From: an uncultured Halieaceae bacterium
GTDB taxonomy: Bacteria > Pseudomonadota > Gammaproteobacteria > Pseudomonadales > Halieaceae
Reading direction: 5' to 3'
NCBI GenBank assembly: GCA_913057135.1
Contig: CAJXNM010000001.1
Location: 62,001 to 126,000 of the forward strand
Length of the DNA stretch: 64,000 nucleotides
The translations under genes and the position numbers were made by a program. Below the pieces are notes generated by a model, which searched no databases, had not been told where the DNA came from, and saw only the letters and a list, made by a program, of their open reading frames with translations. Positions 1-9,776 of the stretch are shown here, piece by piece. Positions within the stretch are counted from its first letter, which is position 1; each line of letters opens with the position of its first letter.

Positions 1-1091
1 GGGTTTTTCACCTTGTCACCCACCGCCAGTGGTCGGTCAGCCCATAGCACCAAGCCGAAACTGGCTTTCTCATAAACCGAGAACACCATCAGCACCCCTG
101 CCCTCACATCGGGCAATGTGACTTTGTCACCCTTAACCGGATCAATCACGGTGGCACCGGTTTGATAGATGGCTAGCACATCACCGGTGACCAGACCCTC
201 TCGAGCGCCTCGATTGATGGTGACGATATTCATTTGACCAATCTGCGTAACACCCCCGTCAACCGCGATCATGAAGCCGTTTTCAATCTCGACAGCGGGT
301 GCGCGCGGCTGAAAGTAGGCGTCTACCACACCCTCTTCGGCGGGCAACAGCCTGTCGCCGATTCGGACCTCTTCAGTAATTCGGGTAACTTCAAAGGTTT
401 TAACAGCGCCCGCTTCCAACGTTGGCTTTGAGGGCGTTTGCAGCGATACCGTGCCAATATCAGTCGCTGACTGCCCCAAGAATTCACCGGTAATGGGGTC
501 GACAATGGCGCCGGCTTTACGAATGATACTGTAGGTTTTATCGACGCCGGACACAGGTCCACGGCCATAAACTTGGTCTCCCAAGCCACTGAGTAAGCGG
601 CCGGCGTTGCCAGCAATTAGGTAGGCGAGCTCCTCGTAGGTGCCCGCGGACAACACCCGGTTACGCTTTAAAAACGGATCAATCTGCTCTCGGGGTATTG
701 GCGGTATAGCAGTGTCAACGGGTTCGCTACGCACCTTCGGGGACAGTCGCACATCGCCCTTAGTCGACACCAATTGTGGGCGTCCGTCTTGCCAACGCAA
801 AGTCAGTACGTCCCCCGGGAAAATCAAATGGGGGTTGTCGATGCCTGGGTTGGTATTCCAAAGCTCGGGCCAACGCCAGGGCTCTTCAAGGAAAATGGCA
901 CTGATATCCCACAGGGTATCGCCCTTTTGCACCACGTATGTCAGGGGAATGTCTGAGCGTAACTTCAGGGTGTCCGATTGTGCCTGCGCGGCCCCAAACC
1001 CCATCGACAACCAACAAGCAATAAGCAACAAAGGTCCGATGAAAGAAAAAAGACGGGCTCGGTGCGACTGTGTCTGAGATCGGCGATTCAC
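1..1091 (-). CDS. LysM domain envelope protein (3' end beyond window)
   Basis: The reverse strand is open from a GTG at 1091 to the window edge, so the C-terminus is missing (about 363 residues visible). A GGAG ribosome site lies 7 bases before the GTG. Residues 1-37 form a signal peptide (basic start, hydrophobic core, AQA cleavage site). Residues about 51-96 are a LysM peptidoglycan-binding domain, with [13 protein letters not shown] at its start. The rest is a beta-rich periplasmic region of unknown role. A LysM protein divergent from def-fmt-rsmB-trkA is the usual Pseudomonas arrangement. It presumably binds the cell wall; no enzymatic domain is visible in the part present. Confidence 0.85.
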   Translation of the reverse strand, partial: MNRRSQTQSHRARLFSFIGPLLLIACWLSMGFGAAQAQSDTLKLRSDIPLTYVVQKGDTLWDISAIFLEEPWRWPELWNTNPGIDNPHLIFPGDVLTLRWQDGRPQLVSTKGDVRLSPKVRSEPVDTAIPPIPREQIDPFLKRNRVLSAGTYEELAYLIAGNAGRLLSGLGDQVYGRGPVSGVDKTYSIIRKAGAIVDPITGEFLGQSATDIGTVSLQTPSKPTLEAGAVKTFEVTRITEEVRIGDRLLPAEEGVVDAYFQPRAPAVEIENGFMIAVDGGVTQIGQMNIVTINRGAREGLVTGDVLAIYQTGATVIDPVKGDKVTLPDVRAGVLMVFSVYEKASFGLVLWADRPLAVGDKVKN

Positions 1092-1253
1092 AATAATACT
1101 CCGAATAATTTGACGCGGATGCTGAGCTGGGATCGCAGCAGTCTGTTGGTCACGGCGTTATACTATGAGTCTGACCATGGCTCGGACGGTAGGCAAGCAC
1201 AAATGCTGCCATTCCGCGTCATTCAATGTCCCCCTGAATTATCGGTTAAGTAC

Positions 1254-1760
1254 ATGGCATTACTACCCATACTGGAATTTCCCGATCCGCGTCTTCGAAC
1301 ACGCGCTGAACCCGTGGCGGTTGTCGACGAGCGCATAAGCACACTCATCGATGACATGTTCGAGACCATGTACGACGCGCCCGGTATTGGGCTGGCGGCC
1401 ACTCAGGTCAATGTGCACGAGCGCATTATCGTTATGGATATCTCTGAGGATCGGGACAGCCCTTGGGTTTTCATCAACCCTGAAATCGAGGTGATCGAAC
1501 CCGAACTAGGTGAATATGACGAGGGATGCTTATCTGTGCCAGGGTTCTTTGAAACCGTGCAGCGCCCGAAACGCATAAAGGTGCAGGCGCTCGATAGAAC
1601 CGGTAAGCCCTTCACGGAAGAATTAGGCGGTCTACTCGCCATCTGTCTACAGCACGAAATAGATCACCTCGAAGGTAAATTATTCGTCGACTATCTATCA
1701 CCGCTAAAACGTCAGCGCATCCGGAGCAAGCTCGAAAAAGCACACCGGCGTCAGGGCTAG
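1254..1760 (+). CDS. def: peptide deformylase
   Basis: This enzyme removes the formyl group from the N-terminal methionine of new proteins using a metal ion. All three family motifs are present: GIGLAATQ (residues 44-51), EGCLSVP (90-96, with the metal-binding Cys) and HEIDH (134-138, metal ligands and catalytic Glu). The 168-aa length matches the family. The reading frame is open further upstream, but ATG 1254 begins the conserved [15 protein letters not shown], so it is chosen. fmt follows 7 bp downstream, pairing deformylation with formylation. A TATACT at 1159-1164 is a possible -10 element without a clear -35. Confidence 0.97.
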   Translation: MALLPILEFPDPRLRTRAEPVAVVDERISTLIDDMFETMYDAPGIGLAATQVNVHERIIVMDISEDRDSPWVFINPEIEVIEPELGEYDEGCLSVPGFFETVQRPKRIKVQALDRTGKPFTEELGGLLAICLQHEIDHLEGKLFVDYLSPLKRQRIRSKLEKAHRRQG

Positions 1761-1767
1761 TTAAGCG

Positions 1768-2724
1768 GTGGCCTTACGTATCCTGTTTGCAGGCACGCCG
1801 GTTTTTGCCGAGCGGCATCTAGACGCGCTGCTTAACAGCCCCCACGATGTCGTGGCGGTGCTGACACAACCCGATCGACGGGCCGGTAGGGGCAAAAAAG
1901 AGCAGCCCTCACCCGTGAAAACCCGCGCCCTAAAAGCCGATATCCCGGTGCTTCAACCGGTTTCGCTACGGGACACGACACTGCAAGACGAACTGTTGGC
2001 ATTGCGGGCCGACATTATGGTGGTGGTTGCCTACGGCTTACTACTGCCCCAGTGGGTGCTCGATGTACCCGCAATGGCTTGTCTAAATGTGCATGCGTCC
2101 CTGTTACCCCGATGGCGAGGAGCGGCGCCCATCCAGCGTGCCGTGGCGGCGGGTGATACCACATCCGGTGTGACGATCATGCAGATGGACGCGGGTCTCG
2201 ATACCGGCCCCATGCTACACAAGGTGGAACTGACGCTGGCGAGTGATGAAACCAGTGGCAGCCTGCACGATAAGCTGGCGGCAATCGGTCCACCCGCGCT
2301 GTTAGCCGTGCTGTCAGATCCAAAGACGGCGATCGCCAACGGTGAAAAGCAGGATGATGCACAAGCAACCTACGCCAGCAAGATCAGTAAGGCCGAAGGC
2401 GATATTCCATGGGACCAGTCCGCGGTCGTGCTCGATCAATTGATCAGAGGTCTACACCCGAGCCCCGGTTGCTTCAGCAACATTAATGACCATCGGCTTA
2501 AAATCCACGCCGCCCAATCGGTTTGCCTTCCAGCAACAAACGATGCACCCGGAACCATTTTGCGCGTCGATCGCAACGGTCTACTGGTGCGATGCGCCGA
2601 ACAGGCGTTGCTCATCACCCGGGCACAACTACCGGGAGGAAAACCCCTGGACGTAGCACAACTTATCAATGGCAATCCCGATCTGTTCACCCCGGGCGAT
2701 CGACTGCAAAGCTGTCACCGATGA
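1768..2724 (+). CDS. fmt: methionyl-tRNA formyltransferase
   Basis: It transfers a formyl group from 10-formyl-tetrahydrofolate to Met-tRNAi, making the initiator used in translation. The 318-aa length is typical. The N-terminal formyltransferase domain has the hallmark NVHASLLPRWRGAAPIQRA at residues 107-125, containing the catalytic Asn and His, and MDAGLDTGPML with the catalytic Asp. The C-terminal half is the tRNA-binding OB-type domain. The start is GTG 1768, 7 bp after def. The stop overlaps the rsmB start as ATGA, implying translational coupling in a def-fmt-rsmB unit. Confidence 0.97.
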   Translation: MALRILFAGTPVFAERHLDALLNSPHDVVAVLTQPDRRAGRGKKEQPSPVKTRALKADIPVLQPVSLRDTTLQDELLALRADIMVVVAYGLLLPQWVLDVPAMACLNVHASLLPRWRGAAPIQRAVAAGDTTSGVTIMQMDAGLDTGPMLHKVELTLASDETSGSLHDKLAAIGPPALLAVLSDPKTAIANGEKQDDAQATYASKISKAEGDIPWDQSAVVLDQLIRGLHPSPGCFSNINDHRLKIHAAQSVCLPATNDAPGTILRVDRNGLLVRCAEQALLITRAQLPGGKPLDVAQLINGNPDLFTPGDRLQSCHR

Positions 2725-4037
2725 GTGGCGAGATCTCAGCCCGGGTCGCCGCTGCTCGGGTTCTGGCGGATGTGTTGTCGGGAAAGTCCCTTAATGTGGC
2801 CCTGCCCGCACATTTGGAAAAAACCCGCCCCGATGATCGCTCGCTCACCCAAGAGCTGGTCTACGGCAGTCTGCGACTTTGGCCACGCTTAGAAGCGCTG
2901 GTGAGCGCACAATTACGCAAGCCGCTGCGCAACAAAGACAACGACATTTTTTGCCTGCTTGCACTCGGGATTTACCAGCTCAGTGAGCTACGTATTCCCG
3001 AGCATGCCGCGGTATCTGAGACGGTCGAAAGCGCACGACGCCTGAAGAAGCCTTGGGCAACCGGTTTAATCAACGGCATGCTAAGGCAGTGGATGCGTAA
3101 CGCCGATACATGGCAAAGGGCTTTACCCGAAGCGGCACATCAGGCATTGCCACCGTGGCTTTGGCAAGTATTGCAGCGCCAGTGGCCCGATGAGGCCCAC
3201 CGGATTGCTGATGCATCCCGAAATCGACCACCCATGACGCTGCGGGTGAATCAAAAAAGGGTCTCGGCGGTCGACTATGTAGCGACGCTCAACGAGCATG
3301 GTATTACCGCGTATGTCGATACAAACATCGCTTCTGCAATCACCCTTGAGAGTGCTACCGATGTTGGGAATTTACCGGGCTTCAACGAGGGCTGGGTGAG
3401 TGTGCAAGATGCCTCTGCCCAGCTCGCCGGCACACTACTGGCGCCGCGATCGGGGGAGACCGTACTCGATGCCTGCGCGGCCCCCGGCGGTAAAACTGGG
3501 CACTTATTCGAGCTGACACCCGACATCACCCTAATGGCCGCTGATGCCAACAGTGACCGGCTAGCGCGAATCCGTGAAAATTGCCAACGCTTACAGATAC
3601 CCGCAACTATTTTTCAGATGGATGCCCGTCTCGGGGTGCAACAGCTTGGACGGGAGCAAGTCAACGCTATTTTAGCCGACGTGCCCTGCTCTGCGTCAGG
3701 TGTTATGCGCCGCAACCCTGATGTCAAATTACTGCGAACCGCCGACGATTTGGTGGGTTTTGCAGAGCAGCAGCTTGCCATTCTGACGGGCCTTTGGCCG
3801 GTGCTTAAACCCGGAGGACGTCTGCTGTACGTCACCTGTTCACTATTTTCCGAGGAGAACGACGACGTCATAGGGCGTTTTGTTAATCGCCAAACTGACG
3901 CTTTGATCGAGCCCATTGAAGCACCTGACACACACAAAACCCAATTTGGCCTGCAGCGTTTGCCCAAGGTGACAGGGGGAGATGGCCTGTATTTTTGCCT
4001 ACTGCATAAGATTGGAGTGGATAGACAACGCCAATGA
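2721..4037 (+). CDS. rsmB: 16S rRNA (cytosine-967-C5)-methyltransferase
   Basis: It methylates C967 of 16S rRNA using S-adenosylmethionine. The predicted 438-aa protein has an N-terminal NusB-like RNA-binding domain (about residues 1-140) and a C-terminal Rossmann methyltransferase. The SAM motif AAPGGKT lies near 3480-3500. The two cysteines of the m5C mechanism are in VPCSASG (near 3680) and VTCSLF (near 3835). ATG 2721 overlaps the fmt stop by 4 bp; longer in-frame starts would run through fmt and are rejected. Confidence 0.96.
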   Translation: MSGEISARVAAARVLADVLSGKSLNVALPAHLEKTRPDDRSLTQELVYGSLRLWPRLEALVSAQLRKPLRNKDNDIFCLLALGIYQLSELRIPEHAAVSETVESARRLKKPWATGLINGMLRQWMRNADTWQRALPEAAHQALPPWLWQVLQRQWPDEAHRIADASRNRPPMTLRVNQKRVSAVDYVATLNEHGITAYVDTNIASAITLESATDVGNLPGFNEGWVSVQDASAQLAGTLLAPRSGETVLDACAAPGGKTGHLFELTPDITLMAADANSDRLARIRENCQRLQIPATIFQMDARLGVQQLGREQVNAILADVPCSASGVMRRNPDVKLLRTADDLVGFAEQQLAILTGLWPVLKPGGRLLYVTCSLFSEENDDVIGRFVNRQTDALIEPIEAPDTHKTQFGLQRLPKVTGGDGLYFCLLHKIGVDRQRQ

Positions 4038-4127
4038 ATGCCATGTTTGGGGCTTACCAAGCCCACGCGCATTGATTAAGGTGTGGGCGCGACTTGAGCG
4101 TGCTTTCTGGCAGGGGGTAACTAGTCA

Positions 4128-5504
4128 TTGAAAATCATTATTCTCGGTGCAGGCCAGGTTGGCGGCACGTTAGCAGAGCACCTAGCCGACGAACAAAATG
4201 ACATCACTGTCGTTGACAGTCAGGCAAATACCCTTAGAGCGCTTCAGGAACGGCTCGATATACGCACGGTCCATGGGGATGCAGCGCATCCCAGCACTTT
4301 GCTCAATGCCGGTGCCAAAGATGCCGACATGCTCATTGCGGTCACGAACAGTGATGAAATCAACATGCTGGCGTGTACTGTGGCGTTCACCCTTTATCGC
4401 ACCCCGACCAAAATTTCCCGTATTCGGTCGACTGACTATTTAGCCCAAGCCAAGGCCTTGTTCGACTCAGGGGCAATACCCGTAGACGTCATTATTGGCC
4501 CCGAGCAACTCGTCACCAACAATATCGAGCAGCTCATTGCCAATCCCGGTTCTCTGCAAGTGCTCGATTTTGCCGAGGGAAAAATTCGTCTGGTGGCGGT
4601 GCGAGCTGTTAAAGGTGGGCCGATTGTTGGTCGCCAACTGAAGGAAATTCGTGAGCACATGCCCAGGGTCGATACGCGGGTGGCTGCTATTTTTAGGCGT
4701 CACGAAGCGGCTATCATCCCCGAGGGCGATACGGTGGTGGAAGATGGCGATGAAGTATTTTTCATCGCCGCCAGGGAAAATATCCGTGCAGTGACCTCTG
4801 AACTACGCGCCATTGATGAGCCCTATCGTCGAGTAATGATTGCGGGTGGGGGTAATATTGGTGCCACGCTGGCGCAGCGACTCGAAAAGAAATATCAAGT
4901 AAAGGTCATTGAGTTGTCCTACGACCGCTGTCGCGTGCTGTCGGAAATGCTGGAAGAAACGATTGTCTTGCACGGTAGCGCCAATGAACCCGCGGCCCTG
5001 CTCCAGGAAAATATCGAGAACACGGATGTGTTCTGCGCATTAACCAACAACGATGAATCAAACATCATGATGTCGATGTTGGCAAAACGACTCGGCGCAA
5101 AAAAAGTCATCACGCTTATCACCAATGCCGCCTATGCAGATCTGGTGGGTGAAGAAATCGACATCGCCATTTCACCACAACAAATTACTATTGGCAGTCT
5201 GTTAACCCACGTTCGCCGGGGTGATATCAGCAATGTGCATTCCCTACGCCGTGGTGCCGCTGAAGCCATTGAAGTCACCGCCCACGGCGATGCCCAATCG
5301 TCAAAGGTGGTGGGCCGAAGCCTCGAGGATTTGGCTTTGCCCCCAGGGGTGACGGTGGGTGCCATCCTGCGGGGTGAAACCGTGTTAATCGCCCATCGCG
5401 AGCTCGTCATCGAGTCGGAGGACCACGTCATACTGTTCCTTACTGACCGAAATCGCACCGCCGATGTCGAGCGACTGTTTGCTGTGGGCTTCGGTTTTAT
5501 CTAA
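4128..5504 (+). CDS. trkA: Trk potassium uptake regulatory NAD-binding subunit
   Basis: TrkA is the cytosolic gating ring of the Trk K+ channel. The 458-aa protein has two RCK_N/RCK_C repeats. The first begins with the dinucleotide-binding motif GAGQVGG at residues 7-13, and the second has GGGNIGATL around residue 240. The start is TTG 4128, preceded by a G-rich Shine-Dalgarno stretch (CAGGGGG). The stop overlaps trkH by one base (TAATG), so the regulatory and pore subunits are coupled. The 90-bp gap from rsmB holds a short GGGCTT/AAGCCC inverted repeat (4050-4064) with no T-tract. Confidence 0.96.
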   Translation: MKIIILGAGQVGGTLAEHLADEQNDITVVDSQANTLRALQERLDIRTVHGDAAHPSTLLNAGAKDADMLIAVTNSDEINMLACTVAFTLYRTPTKISRIRSTDYLAQAKALFDSGAIPVDVIIGPEQLVTNNIEQLIANPGSLQVLDFAEGKIRLVAVRAVKGGPIVGRQLKEIREHMPRVDTRVAAIFRRHEAAIIPEGDTVVEDGDEVFFIAARENIRAVTSELRAIDEPYRRVMIAGGGNIGATLAQRLEKKYQVKVIELSYDRCRVLSEMLEETIVLHGSANEPAALLQENIENTDVFCALTNNDESNIMMSMLAKRLGAKKVITLITNAAYADLVGEEIDIAISPQQITIGSLLTHVRRGDISNVHSLRRGAAEAIEVTAHGDAQSSKVVGRSLEDLALPPGVTVGAILRGETVLIAHRELVIESEDHVILFLTDRNRTADVERLFAVGFGFI

Positions 5505-6952
5505 TGAATATTCGTGTTTCCCTGCGGATTATCGGTGTCTTACTGATGATTTTCAGTCTTGCCATGTTGCCACCCATGGCCTTTGGGTTATTCGCACGGG
5601 ATGGCTCCGCAGCGCCCTTTGCCTCGGCCCTTGGACTAAACTTAATCGCCGGCGTACTGCTATGGCTGCCCAACCGGCACATGCGCACAGACCTGAAGAT
5701 CCGCGACGGCTTCCTGGTAACGGCTTTATTTTGGATTGTGCTTGGGGTCTTTGGTGCAACACCCTTTGTGCTCGCAGATGCCCTTCAACTGTCAGTTGTC
5801 GATGCCATCTTCGAGTCAATCTCGGGGCTAACCACCACGGGGGCAACCGTCATTGTTGGGCTTGACACACTTCCTCAATCGATACTGCTTTATCGACAAC
5901 TACTGCAGTGGCTGGGGGGTATCGGCATCGTTGTGCTGGCCGTGGCTATTCTTCCGATGCTTGGCATTGGCGGCATGCAGCTATACCGCGCAGAGAGCGC
6001 AGGCCCATCGAAAGACCGCAAGCTCACGCCGCGAATCACCGAGACCGCCAAGGCCCTGTTCACTATTTATGTTGGACTAACCGCCGTTTGCGCCGCCGCT
6101 TATTGGCTTGCGGGTATGACACCCTTTGACGCGGTATGCCATGCCTTTTCGACCGTAGCCATCGGTGGCTTTTCCACCCATGACGCCAGTATGGGCTACT
6201 TCGAGAGCGACGCTATTTTGTTCATCTGTACGGTTTTTATGGTGATATCGGCGGTTAATTTCAGCCTGCATTTTATTGCCTACCAACGCCGAAGCTTGAT
6301 GATTTACCGACGGGACTCGGAGACAACCTTTTTTGCTTGGGTCATATTGCTGGCAATGATCGCTACCTGCGGCACGCTCATGGTGACCAGAACCCTGAAC
6401 CCCGCTGAAAGCCTCATTCACGGGATGTTTCAGACCGTATCTATCGCAACCACCACTGGATTTGCGACCCGAGACTTCGCCTCTTGGCCAAACTTTTTGC
6501 CCTTTTTGCTATTGATGCTCGCCTTCATGGGCGGTTGTGCCGGTTCTACCGGCGGTGGCATTAAGGCGATGCGACTACTATTGATCTTTCGACAAGGCAT
6601 ACGAGAACTCAAACAGCTGTTGCACCCCAACGCTGTCATTCCCCTAAAACTGGATGCACGCCGGGTAGAACCATCCGTGGTAAGCGCGGTATGGAGTTTC
6701 TTTGCCGTCTACATGTTCTGCTTCGTTACTATCATGCTGTTACTGCTGGCAACCGGCCTGGACTTCACCTCAGCCTTCTCTGCTGTGGCGGCATCACTGA
6801 ATAATCTGGGTCCTGGCTTGGGCGTCGTTGCAGCGAATTTCGCACCGGTCAATGAAGTGGGCAAAATCTTGCTCTGTGTGGCAATGCTGTTAGGTCGACT
6901 CGAAGTCTTCACGCTTCTCGTGCTGTTTACACCCGCTTTTTGGCGACCTTGA
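5504..6952 (+). CDS. trkH: Trk potassium uptake membrane subunit
   Basis: TrkH/TrkG family K+ translocating subunit in the inner membrane, 482 aa. The hydrophobic profile fits about ten membrane spans with four re-entrant pore loops. The glycine filter sequences are visible as TTTGATV, GGFSTHD, TTTGFATRD and LNNLGPGL. It starts on the last base of the trkA stop. The converging djlA gene ends only 3 bp away, leaving no room for a separate terminator. Confidence 0.95.
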   Translation: MNIRVSLRIIGVLLMIFSLAMLPPMAFGLFARDGSAAPFASALGLNLIAGVLLWLPNRHMRTDLKIRDGFLVTALFWIVLGVFGATPFVLADALQLSVVDAIFESISGLTTTGATVIVGLDTLPQSILLYRQLLQWLGGIGIVVLAVAILPMLGIGGMQLYRAESAGPSKDRKLTPRITETAKALFTIYVGLTAVCAAAYWLAGMTPFDAVCHAFSTVAIGGFSTHDASMGYFESDAILFICTVFMVISAVNFSLHFIAYQRRSLMIYRRDSETTFFAWVILLAMIATCGTLMVTRTLNPAESLIHGMFQTVSIATTTGFATRDFASWPNFLPFLLLMLAFMGGCAGSTGGGIKAMRLLLIFRQGIRELKQLLHPNAVIPLKLDARRVEPSVVSAVWSFFAVYMFCFVTIMLLLLATGLDFTSAFSAVAASLNNLGPGLGVVAANFAPVNEVGKILLCVAMLLGRLEVFTLLVLFTPAFWRP

Positions 6953-6955
6953 AGC

Positions 6956-7783
6956 CTACCTCCCGGCACGGGCCTCGCGAATAACATCGTAAGCCGTTGA
7001 TATTTCCTGAGAGCGCTCAGTGGCTAGCTTAACCATTTCGTCGGGCACACCCCGGGCAATGAGCTTATCGGGATGGTTTTCGCTCATTAATTTTCGGTAG
7101 GCTTTTTTCAACTCGGCATCGGTGACAGAGGGATCAACTCCAAGCGCTTGATACGCGTCCTTCAAGCGTTGCTCTGGACTGGGGGAACCTTGATGGCCAT
7201 AGCCCCCTGCTCGATCGTAGGCACCGCCAGTGTGAAAACGTGATTGGGCGGCAATCATGGCAACTAAGCGATCAACCTCGCCCGAGGACACCCCCAATAA
7301 ACCAGCGATTCGATGCAGTGCCGTTCGCTCGGGAGTGGAAACATCGCCATCGGCGAGGGCCATGGATGCTAAAAATAAGAAAAGTGTTTGTTGTAGCTGT
7401 CGACGCTGACCCACTTTGCTCGCAAAGGCCGCCACGGTCGCCTGAGGGTCAAAACCCTCTGCAGAACCTTCCTTAAATCGCAAAATAGCCGATTGGCGTT
7501 GCGTTGGGTTTAAGCGCAACTGCCGAAACAAATTTTCCGCTTGTGCAATCTCGGCCTCGCTCACTCGCCCATCGGCTTTGGCGATGAAGCCAAGCAAGGT
7601 AAACGTGGTATCAAAAAATTGCCGCTGTACGCTGGCGAGGCCCTCGGGACTGGCGGCCTGTAAGGCCTGCCACAAACCTCGGTCGAAAGCATGTCCAATA
7701 GCAAGACCGAATAACAAACCCACTGGACCTAGGGTCACTAAACCGATGAGGCCGGCGATGAGCTTGCCCGCAAATGGTTTCAT
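6956..7783 (-). CDS. djlA: DnaJ-like membrane co-chaperone DjlA
   Basis: Membrane-anchored J-domain protein that recruits DnaK. The 275-aa layout matches DjlA. Residues 1-32 form a glycine-rich membrane anchor, about 50-165 a TerB-like helical domain (with the repeated ADGRVSEAE / ADGDVSTPE acidic motifs), and about 208-275 a C-terminal J-domain with the essential HPD tripeptide in SENHPDK. DjlA is linked in other bacteria to envelope stress and capsule control. Its neighbours here (trkH, an acyltransferase) do not define a pathway. Confidence 0.93.
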   Translation of the reverse strand: MKPFAGKLIAGLIGLVTLGPVGLLFGLAIGHAFDRGLWQALQAASPEGLASVQRQFFDTTFTLLGFIAKADGRVSEAEIAQAENLFRQLRLNPTQRQSAILRFKEGSAEGFDPQATVAAFASKVGQRRQLQQTLFLFLASMALADGDVSTPERTALHRIAGLLGVSSGEVDRLVAMIAAQSRFHTGGAYDRAGGYGHQGSPSPEQRLKDAYQALGVDPSVTDAELKKAYRKLMSENHPDKLIARGVPDEMVKLATERSQEISTAYDVIREARAGR

Positions 7784-7822
7784 GGGTGTGTCTCCGCTGG
7801 TGGTTGATGGAAAAAACGATTT

Positions 7823-8755
7823 CTAGTCTTGGTGATATTGGCGGTCATAAAGATCAATGGCAGCCGGGGGTTGCTGCCGAAAACGCTTATAGAGCCACTG
7901 ATATTGCGCTTCGTAACCGTCAATTAAGGCCTCGACAGCTGAGTTCATGGCGGATAGCGCCGTAGTACTATCGTCGGCATAGATGGCGTCAGGGGCTGCA
8001 CGGTAACAAACCCGAAAGCCATGCGCCACGCGATAAGCCGCGCCCATAAAAGCAATGGCACCTGAGCGTTTAATGAGATTACAACCCAGACTAGCGGTCG
8101 CGCAGTTGACCCCCATGAACGGAACGTTTGCACCGCCGGCGGGATTATCAGGGACTTGATCCGGCAAGATGCCGGAGATCCCCCCCGACTTGACGCTCTT
8201 TGCGAGACCGGCGAGACCTCGGGCCGTCGTCGGTACCAATCGACCGCCGCTGCGTTCTCTAGCCTGTTTGATGAGGGAGCCCAAACTCTCGATCTTGGGC
8301 GGCTCGAACAATGCCACCATATTGCCGAGTGTCGCCAAGTGCAGCCCTAATACCTCCCAGTTGCCCAAGTGGGGACCGAGCACGATAACACCGCGACCCT
8401 GCTGCAAAGCGGCCAACACCAAATCGACCCCTTCAGTCTCAACAATCAATCGTTGCGTGTGCGCCCAAGGGCGAGACCAGACGTGGCCCATTTCAAAGGC
8501 AAGTGCACCCGACTCTTGTAACGTGGCCCGTACCATCCGATCCCGCTGATGTTGATCAAGGTGGGGATAAGCTAGACGAATATTTGTGGTTGCAACATGG
8601 CGTCCCCGCGTGCCTAAGGCGTAATAGCAGTCCCCAAACCAACGGCCAAGTCGTCGAGCTGTGGCAAGGGGTAAGCTACCTGTGACCACTAGCAATAGCC
8701 GTAACAGCAACAACGCTGCTTTGTTACGTAATGCAGTGCGAAAATGCGTCGACAC
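7823..8755 (-). CDS. LpxL/HtrB-family lipid A (or lysophospholipid) acyltransferase
   Basis: Inner-membrane acyltransferase of the LpxL/LpxM family, 310 aa, with an N-terminal membrane helix (residues about 13-32). The catalytic H-X4-E motif is HLGNWE at residues 129-134. The downstream block LPDQVPDNPAGGANVPFMG is also typical. Members transfer a secondary fatty acyl chain to lipid A; which chain and position cannot be read from the sequence. The start is GTG 8755 behind AAGGAAG. It is divergent from glyQ, as in Pseudomonas. Confidence 0.88.
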   Translation of the reverse strand: MSTHFRTALRNKAALLLLRLLLVVTGSLPLATARRLGRWFGDCYYALGTRGRHVATTNIRLAYPHLDQHQRDRMVRATLQESGALAFEMGHVWSRPWAHTQRLIVETEGVDLVLAALQQGRGVIVLGPHLGNWEVLGLHLATLGNMVALFEPPKIESLGSLIKQARERSGGRLVPTTARGLAGLAKSVKSGGISGILPDQVPDNPAGGANVPFMGVNCATASLGCNLIKRSGAIAFMGAAYRVAHGFRVCYRAAPDAIYADDSTTALSAMNSAVEALIDGYEAQYQWLYKRFRQQPPAAIDLYDRQYHQD

Positions 8756-8776
8756 AGAGCTTCCTTCGTTTAGCAG

Positions 8777-8820
8777 GGGACGTCGGTCCCTTATTATGCC
8801 GCCCCGTTGGCAGGTATACT
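8777..8820 (+). promoter_or_regulatory. candidate glyQ promoter region with inverted repeat
   Basis: The 97-bp gap between the divergent acyltransferase and glyQ has a perfect -10 (TATACT, 8815-8820) 32 bp before the glyQ start, but no good -35. A short inverted repeat, GGGAC/GTCCC (8777-8781 and 8786-8790), lies just upstream. The promoter call rests on the -10 and its position. Confidence 0.35.
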
Positions 8821-8852
8821 AACCACTCTTATCGTTAAACCTTGGGTCCCCC

Positions 8853-9776
8853 GTGATTTCCGACACTTTTCAAGATGTGATTCTGCGCTTGCAGAACTTT
8901 TGGGCCAGCCGCGGCTGTGTTGTCCTACAACCACTAGACTTAGAAGTAGGAGCAGGTACCTTTCATCCCGCTACTTTTTTACGGGCAATTGGTCCTGAAA
9001 ATTGGAACGCCGCCTACACACAACCCAGCCGACGCCCCACCGATGGACGTTACGGGGAAAACCCCAATCGATTGCAGCATTACTACCAGTTTCAAGTGGT
9101 CATGAAGCCCAGTCCGGCCAACTTTCAAGAGCTGTACCTCGATAGCTTACGCGCCCTGGGGGTCGATCCACTCCTTCACGACGTGCGTTTCGTTGAAGAC
9201 AACTGGGAGTCGCCCACGTTGGGGGCATGGGGTCTGGGCTGGGAGGTATGGCTCAACGGTATGGAAGTCTCTCAATTTACTTACTTCCAACAGGCCGGCG
9301 GCATCGAGTGCTTCCCCGTCACCGGCGAAATTACCTACGGCCTTGAGCGCATTGCGATGTATCTGCAGCAAGTCGAATCGGTTTATGACTTGGTTTGGGC
9401 AAAAACCCCCGCTGGAGCGGTGACCTACGGTGACGTATTCCACCAAAACGAAGTAGAGCAATCCACTTATAACTTTCAAGAAGCAGATGTCGATCAGCTG
9501 CTCAGCCAATTTGATTTTCACGAACGTGAAGCGATGCGATTAGTGGATAAAACACTCCCCTTGCCCGCTTATGAACATGTCATGAAAGCATCCCATACCT
9601 TCAACATGCTCGATGCCAGGCACGCCATTGGGGTGACAGAGCGTCAGCGCTACATTTTGCGGGTCCGTACCCTGGCAAAAGCGGTTGCGGGAGCGTATTG
9701 GCAGACCCGCGCCAATTTAGGATTTCCTCAGGCTGACCCAGATCTCCGGGAACAAGCGCTGGAGGCATCACGATGA
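8853..9776 (+). CDS. glyQ: glycyl-tRNA synthetase alpha subunit
   Basis: Catalytic subunit of the bacterial alpha2beta2 glycyl-tRNA synthetase, which activates glycine with ATP. The 307-aa protein is strongly conserved across the class II core, including [36 protein letters not shown] and [14 protein letters not shown]. The start is GTG 8853, placing [17 protein letters not shown] at the expected N-terminus. The stop overlaps the glyS ATG (ATGA). Confidence 0.98.
   Translation: MISDTFQDVILRLQNFWASRGCVVLQPLDLEVGAGTFHPATFLRAIGPENWNAAYTQPSRRPTDGRYGENPNRLQHYYQFQVVMKPSPANFQELYLDSLRALGVDPLLHDVRFVEDNWESPTLGAWGLGWEVWLNGMEVSQFTYFQQAGGIECFPVTGEITYGLERIAMYLQQVESVYDLVWAKTPAGAVTYGDVFHQNEVEQSTYNFQEADVDQLLSQFDFHEREAMRLVDKTLPLPAYEHVMKASHTFNMLDARHAIGVTERQRYILRVRTLAKAVAGAYWQTRANLGFPQADPDLREQALEASR

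Noticed and set aside
4050-4064. Inverted repeat GGGCTT/AAGCCC between rsmB and trkA as a terminator
   Set aside because: The stem is only 6 bp with no T-tract, so it does not meet the pattern.
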